DNA from: Certhia americana
Lineage: Eukaryota > Chordata > Aves > Passeriformes > Certhiidae
Assembly: GCA_018697195.1 (NCBI GenBank)
Contig: JAGMWU010000067.1
Location: forward strand, 66,986 to 130,985
Direction of reading: 5' to 3'
DNA length: 64,000 bases
The position numbers and the translations under genes were made by a program. Positions 1 to 12,135 of this stretch are shown in pieces (position 1 is the first letter of the stretch; each line of letters begins with the position of its first letter). Below the pieces are notes generated by a model. It ran no database searches. It was not told where the DNA came from and was given only the letters and a program-made list of their open reading frames with translations.

Positions 1-366
1 TTTTGCTCACTAACACTGTAACCTGCTTAATGTATAGAAGCACTTTGTATTTAAACAAAACAAAAAACCAAAACAAACAAAAAAAACAAAAAGCCAAACA
101 AAAAAAAACACAACAAAAAAAACAAACCATAAAACTTTATAAGTATGTTTTTTAAACTTAGAAATTATATTCCCTCTATGGTTTGTTTACACACTGCTAA
201 CACTGTCCTTTTTAATACTAAAAAAATACTATAATGCTCGCCTGTTTACATGAGGATAGAGGAAAGGGTTCTTGCACTCGGTGGCCCTATTTTTCCATTC
301 TCCAAGGCCTTACCACATACATGGTGTCATTTCTGCAAGTACCATCATCACATTTGAAAGAAGGCA

Positions 367-521
367 TTAGAATCATAGAATGGTTTGGGTTGGAAGGAGA
401 CTTTGAAGGTCATCTACTCAAGCCCCTTGCCATAGGCATGGACACTTTCAGCTAGGCCAGGTTGCTCAGAGCCCCATCCAACCTGGCCTTGAACATGTCC
501 AGGGTGTTTATTCACGTACTC
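367..521 (-). mobile_element. CR1 LINE 3'-end fragment, inverted
   Basis: The + strand reads ATCATAGAATGGTTTGGGTT at its start and runs on through the motifs around GCCCCATCCAACCTGGCC, the reverse complement of the familiar avian CR1 3' end. The element therefore lies on the minus strand. It is a 5'-truncated remnant without coding capacity, as nearly all avian CR1 copies are. Confidence 0.85.
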
Positions 522-666
522 ATTTCAAGAATGATCTTGTATATTACATTAGTCCTCAGCCCCTTTCCAATTGTCACTTTAGTGTTGCATAGAAAGGTTA
601 AGGGTGCCTCTTCCCATTTAACTATAAAAAAGGCTGGACAGAAACACCAGTCTGAAAACTGTGGTC

Positions 667-686
667 AAAAAAAAAAAAAAAAAAAA
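667..686. repeat. Poly(A) run
   Basis: Twenty consecutive A. No retroposed body or target-site duplication could be recognised around it. Confidence 0.9.
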
Positions 687-810
687 TGTCGAACTCAGAC
701 GATCCTACAGAGCTGCCAGCAAAACTGTTTCTTTTACCAGCTTGGAATTACTTTTATATGGGATATTTCAAGGTTTAACATTACTTCTATTTGCAGTTAG
801 ATTACTTTGA

Positions 811-816
811 AATAAA
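811..816 (+). terminator. AATAAA polyadenylation motif (candidate)
   Basis: An AATAAA hexamer followed by A/T-rich sequence. It is only a candidate for the 3' end of a gene lying to the left, and chance occurrence is likely in sequence this A/T-rich. Confidence 0.2.
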
Positions 817-3294
817 GCTTTAAAATCAAATGTACTGCGAGAGACACTTTAAAGATTTTATAACAGGTTCAGTAGATCATATTATAGAACCATGTCCTTT
901 TTTAATGACTTAGCATGAATAGTAACTTTTTAGTATTTGCCTCTTGCTGTTTTACCCCATATTATGGCATTGTCTTGAAAGTTCAACAAATAATTGCTCA
1001 ACTGATTTTGTAGCACTTGACTTTCTGCTGTTAATTTACATGAAACCAATTGATGGCAGGAAAATACTGATCTGATTGTCATGAGATCAGGTTGAGAGGA
1101 TTGATGATTTAAGGGCAGCTTGAGATACATGTCTAAAATCCTTACTTTTGCATGTCACAGATGAAATAGTTGTCTTGTGGTGTTTTTCTTGAACTCAGTT
1201 CATTGCCTTTTGTCAAACTTCCAATCACCATTTCAGGTACTGGGGGTAAAAGATAAAAAATTACTTAAACCACCTTCCTCAGGCTTAGCTTAAGTCTAAC
1301 ACCTCTTCTCCCTGCCTTTTTAGTCTCAGTTTCCATTGCTTTCACCAGGAGTGGTATTCAGCCCCTGCCATTTCCTTTAGTAAGGTGACAGGTCACACAG
1401 AAGGTTGGGGTCATATGCACTCTTCCTTGTCTGATGCTCTTCATTTCTTAGTGGGTGCTCTGGGCTGGTCAGTGTCACTGTTCATGGTCCCTTCAGGGAT
1501 GTGTACAATCCAGCTTGGTTCCTCTGTGGAACTCAGTTATTTCAGAGGTGCACCTGCTCTGGCAGGGCATAGCTGTAGGCCAGAGTCTCTTAGAAGTGAA
1601 TCTCCTCAGGCAGGGAGTGTGTCCTTCTGTGAGTATGTCCATACATGTTCTCAGTGACTTCTTCAGGTGTTTTCCCAAGAGCAGCTGTTTAGTTTCTCCA
1701 CGTGTACCCAGGAATGTCTTCATGTGTCTCCCTGCACCTCTTGCTAGCAGCTGAAGATGCTAGCTAAGGAAGCTGCTCTTCCTTAAGTATGTTTAAACAG
1801 AAGCATTATGAGCACCTCTGGTTGAGATTTTGGCTTGCAGTGGATTGTTCACATCCATTTTTTATGCAGGCTGAACTTCTTTTGACTAGCACAGGGCAGC
1901 TCACAACCTCTAGCCACGCTTCACCCCTGCAGTCCCTGCCACTGGTGGCCAGTGCAGTTGAACATAGCAAGCCAAGATTTACAGACGCAGCTTTTGTCAA
2001 GCTTCTGATCTTTGCTAATGGAGCGGTCTTGTTCAAGGTACGAAAAATTATTTCTTATTTGTGGGGAGGAGGGAAGCAATCCATATATATATATATATAT
2101 AATATGAATGCATATGTATATGATGAATTTCATTAATCTTCCCATATGCTTCATTACCTTTGATGATGTGGCTGTTGGCTGTAGTAAAGTGAGTGTCTTC
2201 TGAAAACCAGCAATATTGTACACCCAGGTGGCTTTCCAATTTTCCTGCTGCTTTGAAGCCATTCATTGTCCTAGCAGTGGTAAGAAGACTAAATGATACT
2301 ACAGCTAAGCTCCTTTTCATTCCGTTTTGTAATTATGATGTTAATTACCATGGAGTCTGTATAACTGCCATTTTGAAAAGTTCACCTGTTAGCAGGGTTA
2401 AAATCTGCTTAGGTGTATATCAGACCCTTTTGAGGGAGAAGGTTCCTATTTCACACACCAGTGTTGGTTTGCGGGGTGTTTTTTTGTTGTTTCATTTTTT
2501 AAACTTTCCTTGTTAGTTTTTTATGGGTGAGCAGACAGACCCTAGAAGGTATTGGCAGTGCAGTTTTTGGTCACAACTTTTTTCATCTGAGGTGTGCCTG
2601 AGGTAGAGAAACCGTCCTGTATCATAAGCAAGGTAGATGATGTATTGAGCATTCCAGTATTGTTGATCCTGAAAGAATGGAGGCACATCAGGGCTTGTAA
2701 TCTCAATGCTTTTGCCTGGGTGCCAGTAAGGTGACCTGTCTCTGAATTATGAGAGACTTCATTAATACATTGAGTGTTTTGCTGTAACAGAATTAGGGCC
2801 TTTCTCAAAACAACAAAGGAAAGTTGTTTTTTTGTCTTTCAAATGCTTCATTGGATAGCTTGGCTTCTTTAGCTATTAGCTGTAAACTGTCAGTGGGCTA
2901 GGGGAAGATGCTGGAAAAGAAAATGGTATATTTTTAATGTGATTAAATTGCAAGTTCTGATTTTTGCTTGAAGCCTGTGTCTGTCAATTGCTGCTCCTTT
3001 TTTTTTTTAATTCATGGGATTCCATATTTCTTTCAGAAATGTAACTGTTTATGCAAGTCAAGTGAATCTTCCTTAATGAGCTATAAGTTTTTATTCTAAA
3101 CAAGTCATTTATAATAGTAAATTTGCATATCTTGATATTTTGTGAGATGTTATGCCTGTATTGCAGAGGTTGGATAGTTTTGTCTATAAATATTGCTGTC
3201 CTAATTGTACAGCATGGTTTTAATTTAATGTTACTGTTCAATATTTTCTTCTTATAGAAGAGTCCCATGCCCCTTTTTTTCTATAACATGTTTT

Positions 3295-3300
3295 AATAAA
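3295..3300 (+). terminator. AATAAA polyadenylation motif (candidate)
   Basis: AATAAA followed within 30 bases by T/G-rich sequence (TGTTATCTGTC, then TTTGTAAATGTTTTC). This is the layout expected of a real cleavage site, and better than the motif at 811. It could end a gene transcribed from the left, but no exon is visible to support that. Confidence 0.25.
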
Positions 3301-4538
3301 TGTTATCTGTCAACTTTGTAAATGTTTTCTTAAGCTTGAATGAAAGGAATGCATGTCTAGTACTAGTATTTAATATTTCACTTTGCCAAAATAAGTGCTC
3401 AAACAAAAGTACAAATCCAAAAGTTGTTGATATATAACTTTATTAAATATATAAAAAAGTGTACCTAGTAATGTGTCTTCTTGAAATAATGATAACATGC
3501 CAACCTAGTCTAATTTGGCTGCAGTAATTTTTTTAGTCTTAGAAAATACTAAACTAAAACCTGATTTTTATGACACAGTAAGCTTGATGAATTTGTGGAA
3601 TTGGACCCATTTCTTTGCTGCTTTAGGTAATTGGCTTCCATGCTATTTCAAATTTGTCAAACAGGTTTTGTTTGTAAATGTTTTTTGCAGAATGGTGAGC
3701 TGTGAAGTTACATAGAGAATGTACATGCTGATAGGAAAACTCCAGAACACTCACTTCATAGTAGCAGCAACCACATGTCCCAAAGGCCTCTTGATACATT
3801 TGAAGTAGTATAGATAATATAGATCTTTTTCTTGTCTAAGTGTGAAAGAAATTTCATGCTGTAAAAAGTATTAAAGATTAAGTTTCCCTTACATTCCTGT
3901 GAGGATTTCTTCTCTCCCTGACTAAATTTAGGTTCTCATACTGAACACTTGATTTTTTCCAGCCTCCATCTGCTCAGTCCTTGTGGATCTGTCCCAGCTG
4001 CTGCTTATTACCTAAGCAAAAACTGACCTCACTCTCATTTGAAAGCACGTTCAGTCGATACCTGGAGAAGTCAATTTGTGTAACACACTCAGTCTTCAGC
4101 AAATTCAAATGGAATATGATACAAGAAAGTTAAATTTCTATTTTGGTTGCATTTACTGAACATGGAAAAATAAGCCCGAAGTTTTCTGCCTGTTCAGAAT
4201 TAGTTGTTTGAGTGGTTTTTAATCTGAGTGAACAAATACAATTTGTCTCTGTGTTCTTTAACTTTGTTATTTGTGCCCTGGCCAGGATGCTTCCCAGGCT
4301 GCTGTTTTATCTGAGTAGCATTCAGTGCCTGATGTATGAAGACTCTTTTCTGTGTCTTAAAGGGAGAAAAAGACATACCTCCAGAAGACAGAATGTGGTG
4401 TCCAGTTAGACCAGATGGATATCCCAGCAGGACCTACTGGCACCAGTCACTCTGACTGTTACCGAGTAGTCCGTGAACTGTCTGGTTTATAAACTGAATC
4501 GTTACACTACCTGACCTACAAGCATATGCAGGATAACT

Positions 4539-4564
4539 AAAAAAAAAAAAAAAAAAAAAAAAAA
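4539..4564. repeat. Poly(A) run just before the ZBTB34 CpG island
   Basis: Twenty-six A residues about 100 bp before the sharp rise in GC content. Long A tracts tend to exclude nucleosomes, so it may mark the edge of the open promoter region. That is inference only. Confidence 0.9.
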
Positions 4565-4849
4565 GTTAGCGCATGCTGAAGTGATTTCTGTGAGTGACAA
4601 AGCCCGTGTAACACAGGTGAACTTTTTCAATCTTTGCTCAATAAAGGGCGGTTCACAGCTGGAGTGGGGGATGTCTGCCGCGAGAAGCTCGCTCGCTGCG
4701 TGTGCGAGTGCCCGTGGCGGTGTGCTCCGAGTGCGCGCTGTCTGCTGGAGCTGCACACCGTGACGGTTCTCGGCGGAGCTCCGCCCGCGCACGCTCCGCC
4801 TGCGGCCGTTGCTCCGCTCCTCCGGCCGCTGCGGGGGCGGCTCCGCCCT

Positions 4850-5024
4850 GGCCTGGCGGCGGCAGCACCGGCGGCACCGCCCCCGCCGGCGTCACCAGGA
4901 AGCGGAACGGCGGCCAGCGGAATCAGTTCCGGGTGCGAAGGGCTGCGGGAGCGGGCGGGAAGCGGCGGTGGGAGCGGGCCGTGCCGGCCGGGACCCGCCA
5001 TGTGAGAGCCCCAGACAGCCCCAG
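4850..5024 (+). other. ZBTB34: ZBTB34 non-coding first exon (5' end approximate)
   Basis: The sequence CCCCAG followed by GTGAGCAG is a consensus splice donor, placing the exon end at 5024. A matching acceptor lies at 12111-12113, 22 bases before the ZBTB34 start codon. The coding gene in other vertebrates also has a separate 5' UTR exon. The left boundary given is a guess inside the CpG island. Confidence 0.55.
5000..5005 (+). promoter_or_regulatory. ZBTB34: Start-stop minimal upstream ORF
   Basis: An ATG in strong initiation context (CCCGCC before it) is followed directly by TGA, so the upstream ORF codes for methionine alone. It sits 20 bases before the exon 1 donor and would be in the 5' leader of ZBTB34 mRNA if the exon is right. 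Start-stop elements are known to hold or stall ribosomes and lower translation of the main frame. That effect here is inferred. Confidence 0.45.
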
Positions 5025-6317
5025 GTGAGCAGTGCGCCAAGGGCGCTCGGCCACGGCCGACGCGGCGCTCCCGAGGGGGACGGGGCCGTGCTCGGGAGGG
5101 GGTCCCGGCGCCTGACAGGCCCCGCGGGGGCGGCGAGCGCGGCCCGGCGGACCCTAGCTCGGTTCGGCTGCCTGGAGCGGTGGCAGCCGCTTGGTCGAGG
5201 CGGCTCTCGCCCGGCCGTACCTCGGCAGGAGCTGTCGCGTAACCCGAGTGTGGGTTCTGCTGCAGCTCTGGCGGGCGGGCGCGCCTGTGTGTCGGGGGCT
5301 GCTGGTAACGCGGGCGAGGCGTTAAATCCTCCGCACGGCGGACTGGGGCGGAACCGACCCGGCCCCGTTCGGGGAGGCGTTTATTGCCAGGAGCCGCCGA
5401 ACCTTGCAGGCTGTTACTGTTCCGTCAGAGAGGGTGGAAGTTCTAGGGAAACCCCAATCTCTGTAATGCTTTAGGTCTTTCCAGATCCCGGCAGGTGTGC
5501 ACAGCATGCGGAATTGGAATTGGTTTAGAGGAGTTGAGAGTTAATTTGGAACAAGCCAGAAAGGTTAGCGTGGGTGAGCCAGGTTTTCAAGGGAAAACAA
5601 AGTGATATAGGATTAGCTCCACTGCAGTTACGATACAGAAAACTCAACATCTGGATCACAATGTGCCTGTGCTGCATTGCCTGTCCAGGGACAGCTCCAA
5701 ATAGTTCCATCTATCCCAAGTAGTGTGCTGGGAAAATACCATGAAAATGTGCTCTTTGCAGCTATTGTGAATCTACTGCAAAAAGTGTTGCTGGTATCTA
5801 GAGAACATTGTCATTTCATTGCTTATAAGAAACGTTGGAGCCAAAAAGTCACAATTTGATGAAGAATGGCAACTGTTAGGGAAAAAAACAACCCAACAAC
5901 AACAAAAAAACCCAACCCAACCCACCCCCCCAAAAAAAATAAAACAAAAACGGAAAAGAAAGTGGACAGATTAAAATGCACAGTAGTGATGAAGTATTAC
6001 CTTGGTAATAAATAAAATTATAATATCAGAAAGGTCAAGAGGTCTCTTTCCACTTGTGAAAATTCTGGCTAGATACATGTATATCCTCAGGCTCAAAATA
6101 CAGGCTGGAGTTTTTTTTTATAATGGTAGTGACATCTCGAAGTTACCAGGTATTCAGAAAATGTGGCAATTTAGCATTACATAATGGGCATATTGTGAAA
6201 CTTGTGCACAAAATAAAAGTTCTTGATCATTACTTGTAAGATCTTGCTGTTTTGAAGTGTGTGTATCACCAACATGCCCTTTCGTTTTATTTATCTGGCA
6301 CAGTACTTTTTTTTATA

Positions 6318-6376
6318 TTGGAATCATAGATACATAGAAAAGTTTGATTTTGAAGGCATCTTTTGATCTTGGTTTA
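6318..6376 (-). mobile_element. Possible decayed CR1 tail
   Basis: The + strand AATCATAGATACATAGAAAA followed by a GGCATCTTTTGATCTT-like stretch resembles a worn inverted CR1 3' end with its ATTCTATG-type repeats. The match is loose. Confidence 0.35.
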
Positions 6377-6396
6377 TCTCCAGTTTGCCTCCTGGG

Positions 6397-6418
6397 TTTT
6401 TTTTTTTTTTTTTTTTTT
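6397..6418. repeat. Poly(T) run
   Basis: Twenty-two consecutive T in ZBTB34 intron 1. Confidence 0.9.
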
Positions 6419-6897
6419 GCATTCAGAAATAGATACGTACCCGCAACTGCTGTTGTAATAATTTGATTTCTAGAGTCAAGATTTAGAGATGGTTTCTAAT
6501 TCTTAGGTGAAACTATTTTTATGCATTGATAGGTGTTTCATTTTTGCTCTTTCAATCACTTCCACACAGGCAAGCAGTTTGAGGAAGACAGTTAAGAGAA
6601 TAAGGGACGAAGGTGTCACTTGAACTTCAGTTCCATATCTGCTTTCTTTGCAGATTTGCTCAAATAAGGGGGCCCTTTTTTTTCCTATAAAATTCTAAAT
6701 ATGCAGTTCCAACACTGTCTCTGCTGCACCATGCTGACCACTGAGAATGAGTTGGCAGTGTTGCTGATATTGGCATGTGCATATGTATGCCTGTCCATGT
6801 GTGTACATCTAAGTAAATTGATTTCATTTTGATGCTAAAATCCTTCCCTCTTTGAAGTGATTTTCTGTTCCCCATGTTGTGAATCTTGGTGAGATGT

Positions 6898-7090
6898 TAC
6901 TGAGTACCACATCCAGTCATTTCTTTAACAATTCCAGGGATGGACACTCCACCACCTCCCTGGGCAACCTGTTCCAATGCTTAACAACCCTTTCAGTGAA
7001 GAAATTCTTCCTGATTTCCATCCTGAACCTCCCTTACTGCATGTTGAGGCCATTTCCTCTTGTCCTGTCGTTTGTTGCCTGGTAGAGGCA
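6898..7090 (-). mobile_element. CR1 LINE fragment, inverted
   Basis: The + strand carries the CR1 landmarks in the expected order: CCAGGGATGG, CTCCACCACCTCCCTGGG, CAACCTGTTCCAATGC, CCTTTCAGTGAAGAAAT, TTGAGGCCATTTCCTCTTGT. This is the internal part of the 3' region, in reverse orientation, lacking the terminal octamer repeats. Confidence 0.9.
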
Positions 7091-8060
7091 TTTTGGTGTC
7101 ATAGAGTACTTTGTTCTGTTTTTGTCTTAATTTTTGTTATGACCCTCCTAGCTTTTCTATGTATTTCTGTTCTCAGTCATTATACAACAGTAATGGTTTG
7201 TAATGTGGGTTTTTTCCCAAGGATTCCTTGTTACTGGACTAATTTAAGAAAATGTAAGGGATCTTTTCTCACACCCTAGTGTGAGATGAGTATAATTTGT
7301 GTCATTCACCTGGCTGTGAGAACTGTGAATCATACTTCAGTGACTGAAGGAAATTTAACAGGTGCAGACTTAGAAGCAGAAACTAATACTATGTTGGCAG
7401 ACACACAGCTTCGTGTTATAGTTATACGATGCTTCTCCACTGCTACTGTATGATGTCAGTAAAATTAAATACCTACTGTGGCTTGTCAACATCTATTCTT
7501 GTTTTTTAAATCAAATAACAGTTTTCATAGAACATAATTTTTAAAGGAAATTTCTTTTGAAATCTAACGAGAAATGTTAAATGCCTATCACTCAGATGTT
7601 CACTGGTTACTTCAGTGAACACTTTTAGTTGAAGACACAGGGCAATGATCCACTGCTACTAAAGCCATTTTGTGGGCTACGTTTGCGGTAGCAAACCTTG
7701 ATGAATAAATGTAGTGCAGATGCAAAGAGAATTTATATGATTCTTTTGAGTGTGACTGCATCATCTCCTACAGAAATAGACATGAAGCTCAACACAGAGC
7801 CCTTCTAGGACTTAGTGAACCTGGTGTCGTTTTGGCCTGTGCCTTCAGCCAGTTTCTTGGATACATAATAGCTATGAAAATCTTTAATGCTTTGACCTAC
7901 TTTTGAGGAAAGGTTAAGAGAGGACCTGATCATAGACAGGTGCCCAGACTCAAATTTTACAGGACTTTGTCCTAATCCCAGGCAGGGGAGAAGGCTAAAG
8001 CAAGATGAAATGCATTACTTTTTAACAATGAATGTACCTGACACTGCTGTGAGTTTTCAG

Positions 8061-8115
8061 AATCACAGAATATTCTGAGTTGGAGGGAACCCAAAAGGAT
8101 CATTGCGTCCAGCTG
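8061..8115 (-). mobile_element. Short CR1 fragment, inverted
   Basis: The + strand AATCACAGAATATTCTGAGT followed by TTGGAGGGAACCC and AAGGATCATTG is the reverse complement of a CR1 subfamily 3' end. Only about 55 bp are recognisable. Confidence 0.75.
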
Positions 8116-11100
8116 AAGTTATTTTAGTTCTCACTACCCCCTAAATGCTTGAGTTTATATATTGCAAATAAAACTGTCATATTTCTGAGGTATTGTTTTA
8201 TGTGACTATATTGAGCCTAAATAACACAGGTTCCGTCTGCATGTGCTGAGATACCATGGAAGGTACCAAATGGGACTTCTGACTGAGCCTGATTTCTTTT
8301 TCTTCTTCACCTGTGCTAATTCTGTAAGGAATTATTATGTGTATAAGTTTCATTATGACTGTCTGGGTAACTGCAGAGATAATTTTTATTCTTTAGAGCA
8401 TATAGTGTATGTGTCCAAAGTTAGTTTGTGCTTTAAGGTACCTTCTTGCTTCAGTTTAATGCTATATGCCAGACCCCCCCCAAAAAAGAGGTTAGGGAGA
8501 TGTTTCAACTTGAAGGAAGCTGTTAAAAAACTGAGAGGTTCTTACTAGCCTTTTCAAACTGTAGTGATCTTCCCAGACTCCGTAAGAAATGTTTCAGCCA
8601 TAAATACTATTGTCTTGAAAGTGCTACTGCTCTGCCAGCACTGATGAATAATTGAGTATTGTTATGATACAATACCCTGCTGAACATTATTTTGGTTAAT
8701 GTTACTAGAATTTTATTATGGAGCTGCTAACTTGATCCTATATACAAATAAAATAAAACCTTCTTGTGTATGGGAATATAATCTGAGATTACTTTTATTT
8801 TCTAGATAGTGACATACAGGACTTTTGTGAATAAATAAGATAATTTTTCTTCTTTCTCTTATTCACCAATAAAACACGGCAAGTGCTGCCTGCTTCTCTG
8901 ATATGTGTAATGCCTGGGTTTTCCCCCAGATCTTGCTTTCCCAAATTGATATAAGGAAGTTGGGATGCTCTGGTTCTAACCCTGCCAAAATTACTGCAGC
9001 CTCAGTGCTGTTCCTGCTAGTCCTGCCTGCTCCTGAATGGGATGTCCGTTGGTAACCTGGTCAGTTCTCCTCTAACTGGAGATTTGAGGTTGTGGCTGAA
9101 ACCAGAAGGAGGATTCCCTTCCGTCCACTGCTGCTGTATTTCAAAATTCTTGTCATTTAACCCCCGCTTTCCACAGATGTTTTCAAGGTCACAAGAAGCA
9201 TGTATCTGCAAAGGAAGAAACTAAGGTGAAAAAGCAGTCACAAGAGTGTGCTGTAGCTTGTTCTCTTTGGTTTTTAAGAGCAGATGTGTTTAGAATGTTG
9301 TTGTGCACTGCCTTGTAGGCAGCATGTACTTGACCTGTTTGCTTGCTTTCAAAGCAACACCATATGTTCCCTTGATCCCTGTTGCTGTTGTCCCAGGTTT
9401 TTACTGCTTTTCTGCTACACTGATGAACAGACTTACAGACTTTTAATTTCATCATCCTCTCCACTCACTGCCAGGATGTGCTGTTTACTCCTAGCTTCTT
9501 AAGCAAAATAAGCTTTTTTATTTCCCAAAAGAAAGATGAAACAACTCTGAGAACAAGGATGTTGGTCTGCTTACAGATATGTTACATGATATGGATATGT
9601 ATATGGAGATAATGGTGTGTTCTAACAGTTATTATGGGCAAGAATCACAGTGGATTACTATCTCCTTGCTGTCTGTCTGGTTCTCATGCTTTTTCTGGTA
9701 TGTGTTTACAGTCCATTTTCAATGTGTAGCCATGTCCCAGGGACCAGTGAATTCAACTAGAGATGCCATGATGAAAAAAACGTAATTTCTTTTTCCTCCA
9801 TCGTAAGGCATAAAGTGTCCATCTCCTTTCTTCTCAGATGTCTGTCTGAGGAGATAGTAATTCCTTCTGTCTGGACCAGTGCTAGTGGTGACAATTTATA
9901 TTTTAATATTTTCTCCAGGAGTAAGTTATTCTCCATTTTGCTGGGTAAGAGCCCTTAGGGAAGTATGGGACAAGGAGGAACGCCACTGTCTATATGTGAC
10001 AAACTTCCTGTACATCCTAGACTGGAATGCCAAATTATTGCTGCTGGGGACTGGTCTTTTGGTTTGTGCACACTCCCTGACCCAGGTAACTTGTCCATTC
10101 ATGCCACTTCAAGCCAACAAAAACTCTTCCTCCATTTGACAGAGAAAGTTAATCAGGAATGGCTGATGTTGCATTTGTGCATTGCTAATAAGCCCCACAA
10201 ATGAAAGGTTTCCTATGTTATATTTCTAAGAAGCTTGCTGCCCTGTCAGACACAAATGAAGGTGACAGATTGTGATGATGCATTCCCTCCTTCCTGGTGA
10301 TTCTTTAAGTGACCTTAAAACACAAACATGCATCCAGCTGCTGGAAATCCTGTCTTCTGCATGGCACTGGGATAGTGGTTCTCTGCATAACAGGCAGGGA
10401 TGCTCAGAAAGGCAAAGTTAATCTTGCCATGTAACTAACCCACAGCTGGAAAAAATTATGTCTTGTTTTGTTCGATTTTTGACTTATATCTGTTCACAAC
10501 TCTGAACCGTTTTGTAGCTTTGTTTGCTGAATAAAAGAATTGTCCTGCCAAAGCCATCTCTGAATGGATTGCTGCAGTCATATCACTTCTAGTAGCCATC
10601 TTGCAGTCCTTATTTGCCACCTCAGATATAAGAGCCTATAAAATGTCTTTTTTTTTGATTTATATCTCAGCCAAAAAATCTCAAATGAAGTCCCGTTTAC
10701 CCATTTTAATGGGTAATGACACTGGTAAATTAGAGAACATGTTTAGCAAGTCTGATAACTTGATTTTGAATGTTCTGTGAGAGCTTTTTCCAGTTTTTTA
10801 AGCCAAACATAATATCCAGTCAGAAAGTTGGCTTTCTTGTGTCTGCTGAAAAGAAGTTCCACTTGTGAAGGTTGTGAATGTTAGTTTTAAGTGAGGGTGA
10901 GCTGATAGACCTCCAGTGCTTCCTTTTAGACTTTTTGTCCTATTTTTACCTGTCAATTTTCTTTTTAGAATATCTGAATTTTCATAATTTGATTTAAACT
11001 GTTCATATGTCCTATTACAGCATGTAACATAATAGAAAAAAAAAAAATCCACTAGTATATTGTGATACTTTGGATATGCTTCCTGCATCTGAAGTCAATG

Positions 11101-12135
11101 GATGATGTTGAGATCTGTTTGTTCAATTGGAAAAGCAGGTATGGTGGCAATATTATGTCTTTAGACTTCTGCATTAATAGAACTAAAATTACAATAAAAG
11201 TCTGAAGGTTCTTGGGTGCTTGATTAGTGCACAGTCTTGGAAATGTAAGGTAATGTTGTAGATTGACATTCTCAGGCTCATAGTGTGTGTGTGCTTTTTA
11301 CAATAGTAATCTGTGAAAAGTGCTTTTCTTTAGCTTTTGTTTGGAAGTCTGTACATTTCTTTAAGGGCTCTTTGAATGTCCTTTCCTAGTCTTTGAGTAC
11401 CCAAGGCTTTTAAGATAGGTTAGACTATAAATGTCAAATTATTTTAGTTAGGAAATTACTGATGTGTCAGATGAGCTTCAAAGTTCACATTATGGTTTGT
11501 TAGAAAAAAAATAAAATCACAATAGGATTTTTTTTTAAAATAAACTGAAAGTCGATGGGTGGCTCAAACACTTTTCTTTCAAATGTACACACTCACATGT
11601 ACACATGCCTGTGACTTTTCCTTAGGAGATTTTTCAGACTTCACAAAGTACCTTCCAACAATCATTCTTGGGAAATTTAAAAATACAATTCCCTGCAAGT
11701 AGCACTGTAATACCCGGTTTGAGCACTTAGTCAGGGTTCTGAAGTGTTTACCTTGCCTAATGGCTATAAAATTGATATTCTTTTGGGAGGATGGATTGTT
11801 CTGCACTTCTTGCCAGGGAATGAAATTGCAAATTTTCTTTGAGGACAGACTGTCCCAGGGAGACTGTGATGTATTCTGAGCAATTGCATGGTGAGTGTTG
11901 CAGAGGGATAATACAAACTATAGGAATGCAAGAAATGTATAGATTAAGACTCTACTTTTTTATTATATCGAGTATTTATGCTAAATGTTTTGTTGTAATG
12001 CACCTTTAACAGATCAATGTGGCGATTTAACTTAAACATTTGCAAGCATTTGTTTTGGAAATGGAATACTCTGTATTTGTTCTCTGTTTTAAATCTTCTA
12101 ATTTTCCTTTCAGATTACTCTTTACATCTGTAGAA

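Larger units (their letters stand above)
1..4600. other. Non-coding flank upstream of ZBTB34
   Basis: No reading frame here resembles a protein family, and all are short with random-looking composition. The stretch is A/T-rich and holds A/C-rich simple sequence (about 50-128), one CR1 fragment, a poly(A) run, a (TA)n run at about 2083-2102 and AATAAA motifs. In human the gene before ZBTB34 is, from memory, ZBTB43 in the same orientation. Part of this flank could therefore be the 3' UTR of that gene, but nothing seen proves it. Confidence 0.4.
4650..5420 (+). promoter_or_regulatory. ZBTB34: CpG island, presumed ZBTB34 promoter
   Basis: GC content and CpG density rise abruptly near 4650 and fall away after about 5420, in an otherwise CpG-poor A/T-rich region. 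The island contains GC-box-like GGGGGCGG/GGCGG motifs and an ETS-like CAGGAAGCGG near 4893. A consensus splice donor lies at 5025. It is the nearest upstream island in the right orientation for the ZBTB34 coding exon. There is no obvious TATA box, so a dispersed start-site promoter is likely. The exact start sites cannot be fixed from sequence. Confidence 0.75.
5025..12113 (+). other. ZBTB34: ZBTB34 intron 1
   Basis: It runs from the GTGAGC donor to a CTTTCAG acceptor with a pyrimidine-rich tract. It contains the right half of the CpG island, an A/C-rich simple stretch at about 5885-5945, a T run, and several CR1 fragments. I see no conserved exon in it, and its reading frames are short and unrecognisable. 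Confidence 0.55.

Noticed and set aside
4809..5474. 221-codon frame across the ZBTB34 island
   Set aside because: It runs through the exon 1 splice donor, has CpG-island composition, and shows no similarity to any family I know.
12040..12135. Upstream extension of the ZBTB34 frame by 32 codons
   Set aside because: It crosses a good splice acceptor at 12111-12113 and the family N-terminus starts at MDSSSF, so the extension is intronic.
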